Origin: Singulisphaera sp. GP187
Lineage (GTDB): Bacteria > Planctomycetota > Phycisphaerae > Phycisphaerales > SM1A02
Assembly (NCBI GenBank): GCA_945871915.1
Contig: CAMBXO010000003.1
Span: forward strand, 159,794 to 223,793
DNA: 64,000 nt
Direction: 5' to 3'
Part shown: positions 59,958 through 64,000 of the stretch, piece after piece
Layout of the letters: each line of letters begins with the position of its first letter
Numbering within the stretch: the stretch's first letter is position 1
Made by a program: the position numbers and the translations under genes
The notes under the pieces: model-generated
The model's database searches: none
The model's input: only the letters and a program-made list of their open reading frames with translations
Told to the model about the DNA's origin: nothing

Positions 59958-61657
59958 GCACGCGTGAGCTTTCGATACGCGATTCGATGCGGGGCATCAT
60001 CCGCCGCAATTCCAAGTCGCTTGCGGCGATCGGCTTCGTAATCACTCCACGACCCCGCAAAGAAGAACACTTTGCTGTCACCCTCAAATGCCAAGATGTG
60101 TGTTGCGATTCGATCCAGGAACCACCGATCATGGCTGATGATCAGCATCACGCCCGCAAAATTCTGAATCGCCTCCTCTAAGGCCCGCATGGTGTTCACA
60201 TCCAAGTCATTCGTTGGCTCGTCCAGCAACATGACATTGGCACCACTGGTCAGCATGCGGGCCAAGTGCACGCGATTCCGCTCGCCACCGCTCAACACAC
60301 CCACCAACTTCTGCTGGTCCGTGCCGGAAAATCCAAAGCGACTCACATACGCGCGGCTGTTCACACCCGCCCCACCCAACTTGATCTCCTCGCTTCCGCC
60401 TGAAATCGCTTGCCACACACTTTCGGAGTCTTGCAACGAATCTCGCGTCTGCTCCAAGTACGCCAACTTCACTGTTTCGCCAACACGCAATTCACCACCG
60501 GTTGGTTTTTCGTGCCCAGTGATCATGCGAAAAAGCGTTGTCTTCCCTGCACCGTTTGGACCAACAATTCCCACCACCGCTCCCGGCGGAATGGAAAACG
60601 TTGCCCCCTCCATCAACATCCGCTCTCCGAAATTCTTATTCGCATTCTCTGCCTGCACCACCACATTGCCCAACCGCGGCCCAGGCGGAATGAAAATCTC
60701 AATCTCCTTCACCTTGGCTTTCACATCCTGCGAAAGCAACTGGTCGTAACTTGCCATTCGGGCCTTGCTCTTGGCCTGCCGCGCCTTTGGACTCTGCCGG
60801 ATCCACTCCAATTCATGACTGAGCGTGCGCTGCCGCTGACTCTCCTGCTTTTCCTCGATCGCCAATCTCTGCTGCTTCTGCTGAAGCCACCCGGTGTAGT
60901 TGCCCTTATATGGAATGCCCTCACCTCGATCGAGTTCCAGAATCCACCCAGCCACATTGTCAAGAAAATATCGATCGTGCGTGACAGCGATCACCGTTCC
61001 CTGATAACGCTTCAGGTGCTGCTCAAGCCACCCAACACTCTCGGCATCTAAATGGTTTGTGGGCTCATCCAATAGAAGAATGTCAGGCTTGCGAAGCAAC
61101 AACCGACACAGCGCAACCCGACGCTTCTCACCACCGGAACAACTACTGAGCGATTGATCCGGCGGCGGACAACGAAGCGCCTCCATGGCCATCTCCAGCT
61201 GATTGTCAATCGACCACGCATCCAAGTGCTCAAGCTTCTCTTGAACCTCCGATTGGCGGGCCAGCACCCGTGTCATCTCCTGCGGATCAAGCGGCTCGGC
61301 AAGCTTTTCATTTAAGCGGTCGAATTCGGCAAGCAGCGAGAATGTGGCTTCTGCACCCTCTCGAACTACTTCGATGGCGGTTCTGGTTTCTCCAAGCAGC
61401 GGCTCCTGCTCCAGATACCCAATGTCGTAACCCTGCGCGGCCCAAATCTTGCCATCAAACTTGGTGTCCACTCCGGCCATGATCCTTAATAGTGTGCTCT
61501 TGCCGCTTCCATTCAGGCCCAAAACACCTATTTTTGCACCGTAGTAATACGAAAGAGAGACCCCCTTCAGAATCACTTTGCGTTCAATCTCCTTTGTCAG
61601 CCCCTGCATGGAATAAATAATCTGTGTCGTTTCGCCTTGTGTTGTGCGTGGTGGCAT
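59954..61657 (-). CDS. ettA: Energy-dependent translational throttle protein EttA (ABC-F)
   Basis: MQGLTKEIERKVILKGVSLSYYYGAKIGVLGLNGSGKSTLLRIMAG; duplicated ABC domains. Confidence 0.95.
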   Translation of the reverse strand: MPPRTTQGETTQIIYSMQGLTKEIERKVILKGVSLSYYYGAKIGVLGLNGSGKSTLLRIMAGVDTKFDGKIWAAQGYDIGYLEQEPLLGETRTAIEVVREGAEATFSLLAEFDRLNEKLAEPLDPQEMTRVLARQSEVQEKLEHLDAWSIDNQLEMAMEALRCPPPDQSLSSCSGGEKRRVALCRLLLRKPDILLLDEPTNHLDAESVGWLEQHLKRYQGTVIAVTHDRYFLDNVAGWILELDRGEGIPYKGNYTGWLQQKQQRLAIEEKQESQRQRTLSHELEWIRQSPKARQAKSKARMASYDQLLSQDVKAKVKEIEIFIPPGPRLGNVVVQAENANKNFGERMLMEGATFSIPPGAVVGIVGPNGAGKTTLFRMITGHEKPTGGELRVGETVKLAYLEQTRDSLQDSESVWQAISGGSEEIKLGGAGVNSRAYVSRFGFSGTDQQKLVGVLSGGERNRVHLARMLTSGANVMLLDEPTNDLDVNTMRALEEAIQNFAGVMLIISHDRWFLDRIATHILAFEGDSKVFFFAGSWSDYEADRRKRLGIAADDAPHRIAYRKLTRA

Positions 61658-61755
61658 GGTGGTTTCTCGGGGAATTCATGCTAGCCAAGGCGAGGCGCCG
61701 ACATGGGTTTCCCGGCGTCAAGACCGGAATTTCAAGGCGTTCAAAGTGATCAATG

Positions 61756-61821
61756 AGGGTTACGCAAAGCAGTCGCTAGGGTTATGCAAAGCAGTCACAA
61801 GGGCTATGCACGGCGGTCAAT
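61756..61821. repeat. Three tandem 22-bp repeats in the ettA/PEP-CTERM divergent intergenic region
   Basis: agggttacgcaaagcagtcgct | agggttatgcaaagcagtcaca | agggctatgcacggcggtcaat. Confidence 0.85.
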
Positions 61822-62227
61822 TGTGTCGGCTTTCGAACCCAATTCGTGCACCCAATTCCAATCCAAACCTGAATAATTTGGTGTCTGTGCTCGCTCACTA
61901 AGTGCCTGATGGACTCATTTTGCAGGGTCAATTCATAATCCGCGCCATTGCAGACGGAAACAGACTTCGCCACAAAAACGCCGTTTTTGACTCAATAACG
62001 CCATTTTTGACATTTTGAGCCTCCGAATCATCCCAACAAAAACCGCATAAAATCCAAAAACCACGGATGAATATTTTGCCAAGTGTTCAATTCGGGTTAT
62101 GTTGACTCCGGCTTCGTCGGTTCGGATCGTTCCTCCCAGAAGGTTTCGTATCCAACGAGGTTCAAAGTGTTCCCCTCGGGCTTTCCCAGCCCAACTTTCT
62201 TTCCCTTCCCTTTCTCGGAGTTTCCCA

Positions 62228-63220
62228 ATGAACAAGATCGGACTCGCAAGTATTGCTGCTGTTGTTTTGACCAGCGGTGCCATGGCTGGTTTCAATATCG
62301 ATAATGCCATCGAAATCACTGGTGCAGTGAAGTCATTCACAGGCACAGGCGGACTGGCTAATGCTCGTCAGCGAAGCCAGACTGACATCTACAGCACCAA
62401 CTGGACGACTGATTCCAACGGCGCTTCATACACCGTTGGCAACATTTCGACCAACGTGAATGCTTCAGCCGCAGGCCAAGGTGGCTGGTGGTGCTACAGC
62501 AGTGGCACAGGTGGCAACAATGCCGCACTGACCAACTACAAGATCAACGTCGGAAGCCCTCCAGGTCGTACAGGCCAGAGCCTGTCCGTGAGTGGTTCCA
62601 GCACTGCTTCTGGTAGCCGTTACATGTATCAGGACTTGAACGCAGGTTGGTCTGGCCGCAATTCAGCCGAAAACACGCTCTGGGTTGAGTGGGACCAGTA
62701 CATGGCTTCAACCGCCAGCACCACTGGCGTTCGTCAAGGTGGCGTTGTCTATGACACCACCGGTACAAGGATTCTTTGTGGTCTCTATGCGGACTACGGA
62801 ACCAACTCTTCTGGTACCCGAACCAAGGGCACCATCTACGGCATCTCCAGCTACAACAACAACGGATCGATTGGTAACTACATCTTCAAACTCTCCGGAG
62901 TGACCATGGATGACGGCAGCGTCAGCCCAATGTTCGCAGGCAGTTGGAACCAGATCGCAACCAACTTCAATCAGGACACTGGAATGGTTGAGTGGTACTA
63001 CAGCAGCGATAACTTCGCCACCTACACCGGTTTCTATGTTGACGGAGCAAGTGCTGGCTTTGAAGTCTTGGAGTTTGACTACTACGCCACCTCAACTACT
63101 GGAAACACCGTTGCTGGCGTTGCGACTCACGGTGACTTGGCTGTGTACACCACCCCAGCCCCAGGTGCAGTTGCACTCGTCGGCTTGGCTGGTCTGATGG
63201 CTCGCCGCCGTCGCGCCTGA
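62228..63220 (+). CDS. Secreted protein with PEP-CTERM-like C-terminal sorting tail (PAPG variant)
   Basis: Signal peptide MNKIGLASIAAVVLTSGAMA; C-terminus TTPAPGAVALVGLAGLMARRRRA. Confidence 0.8.
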   Translation: MNKIGLASIAAVVLTSGAMAGFNIDNAIEITGAVKSFTGTGGLANARQRSQTDIYSTNWTTDSNGASYTVGNISTNVNASAAGQGGWWCYSSGTGGNNAALTNYKINVGSPPGRTGQSLSVSGSSTASGSRYMYQDLNAGWSGRNSAENTLWVEWDQYMASTASTTGVRQGGVVYDTTGTRILCGLYADYGTNSSGTRTKGTIYGISSYNNNGSIGNYIFKLSGVTMDDGSVSPMFAGSWNQIATNFNQDTGMVEWYYSSDNFATYTGFYVDGASAGFEVLEFDYYATSTTGNTVAGVATHGDLAVYTTPAPGAVALVGLAGLMARRRRA

Positions 63221-63271
63221 TGACACTGGGGCCTTGTGCCCACAGTTACTCAGGGAATCACTTTGCACCTC

Positions 63272-63310
63272 ACCCCCCTGTCGGGCAACCGACAGGGGGT
63301 CTTTATTTTT
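63272..63310 (+). terminator. Terminator of the PEP-CTERM-like gene
   Basis: CCCCCTGTCGG-gcaa-CCGACAGGGGG-tctttattttt. Confidence 0.9.
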
Positions 63311-63319
63311 GCGTGTGGG

Positions 63320-63349
63320 TTGACGGTTACCCTGCTTTGCACCTACATT
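63320..63349 (+). promoter_or_regulatory. tRNA promoter
   Basis: TTGACG-18 bp-TACATT directly upstream of the tRNA. Confidence 0.7.
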
Positions 63350-63361
63350 CGCCCATTCGAC

Positions 63362-63435
<74 letters not shown>

Positions 63436-63481
63436 TTTTAAATGGGCCAACGCGAAAGCGAACGGCCGACCGGTTAAGAGA

Positions 63482-63518
63482 AGACGCCCGAGCCGAGAAG
63501 GCCTGGGCGTCTTTGTTT
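63482..63518 (+). terminator. Terminator downstream of tRNA-fMet
   Basis: AGACGCCC..GGGCGTCTttgttt. Confidence 0.8.
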
Positions 63519-64000
63519 GGTAGGTGTGAAAGCACAAGTGTTTTTCCGAGTGGATTGAGGGGTCGTGGCTCTTGGGGTGGGCCAGAGGGACTGGAGTAAT
63601 CACGCCCACCCCGGCCGTCGCAGCCCTTTACCGCCGCACCGGCGCACTACCATGATTCGAGTCGTTCATTAAAGACTTCAATAGACCGGAATCGTCGTGG
63701 GATGACTTTCGAGCCGCATTATTTATGCTTGTGGTGCGCGCTGTTCCGTTTCCACCCAGAAGCCTTAGCCCAAACACTCTTCCCCACCCCCTCTCGTCTT
63801 TCCCGTGGCTCCTTAATCGGCCGCGGCGGCACCTGCCAAATGCAGTGAGCGCACACTCCCTTTTCGCGGTGTCCATTACGTGTGAGAGGAGTTGCAGGCA
63901 GCTCTCCCTGACAAAATCGGCATCGATCAGCGAGTTGGATCCGTGGACCCGTCTGTACGGATAGAGACCTTGAAGCACCCGACTTCGATGCCTTCTTTCG

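Noticed and set aside
63628-63978. 116-aa minus ORF downstream of tRNA-fMet
   Set aside because: No recognisable domain and low-complexity C-terminus; no integrase or tRNA 3'-end repeat visible, so no island called.

Overview
This 64 kb window is chromosomal DNA, apparently from a planctomycete of the Phycisphaerae type (judged from protein style only: PEP-CTERM-like tail, CxxC 'hypothetical' proteins, DUF1559-like pseudopilin, LpxC-FabZ fusion). Most of it is ordinary housekeeping sequence: mqnB (partial)-hisS, an acyl-CoA mutase, metH, an S41 protease, an ABC exporter, rpsA, MFS transporters, a histidine kinase, trmB/rsfS/rpsU, pdxH, dnaE, an ECF sigma/anti-sigma pair, dnaK, a primary-type sigma factor, gcvT, a BamA/Skp/Lpx envelope cluster, an M24 peptidase, ettA, a PEP-CTERM-like protein and an initiator tRNA. 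The points most worth a second look are: (1) a 93-bp near-perfect direct repeat carrying the rpsA terminator hairpin that brackets a one-gene insert encoding a TerB-like/HIRAN/TM protein; (2) a roughly 245-nt structured RNA candidate with a 22-bp closing stem and mutually exclusive inner pairings; (3) a TAnnnT box placed 6-10 nt before the start codon of at least 12 genes, implying widespread leaderless transcription; (4) a palindromic operator in the metH promoter together with an ArsR-methyltransferase fusion regulator elsewhere in the window; (5) a three-hairpin rpsA leader; (6) ICM-like active-site residues in the 'methylmalonyl-CoA mutase'; (7) REP-like hairpins flanking the M24 peptidase; (8) tandem 22-bp repeats upstream of ettA. 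No CRISPR array, integrase, transposase or rRNA was found. All calls were made by reading, with no database searches.
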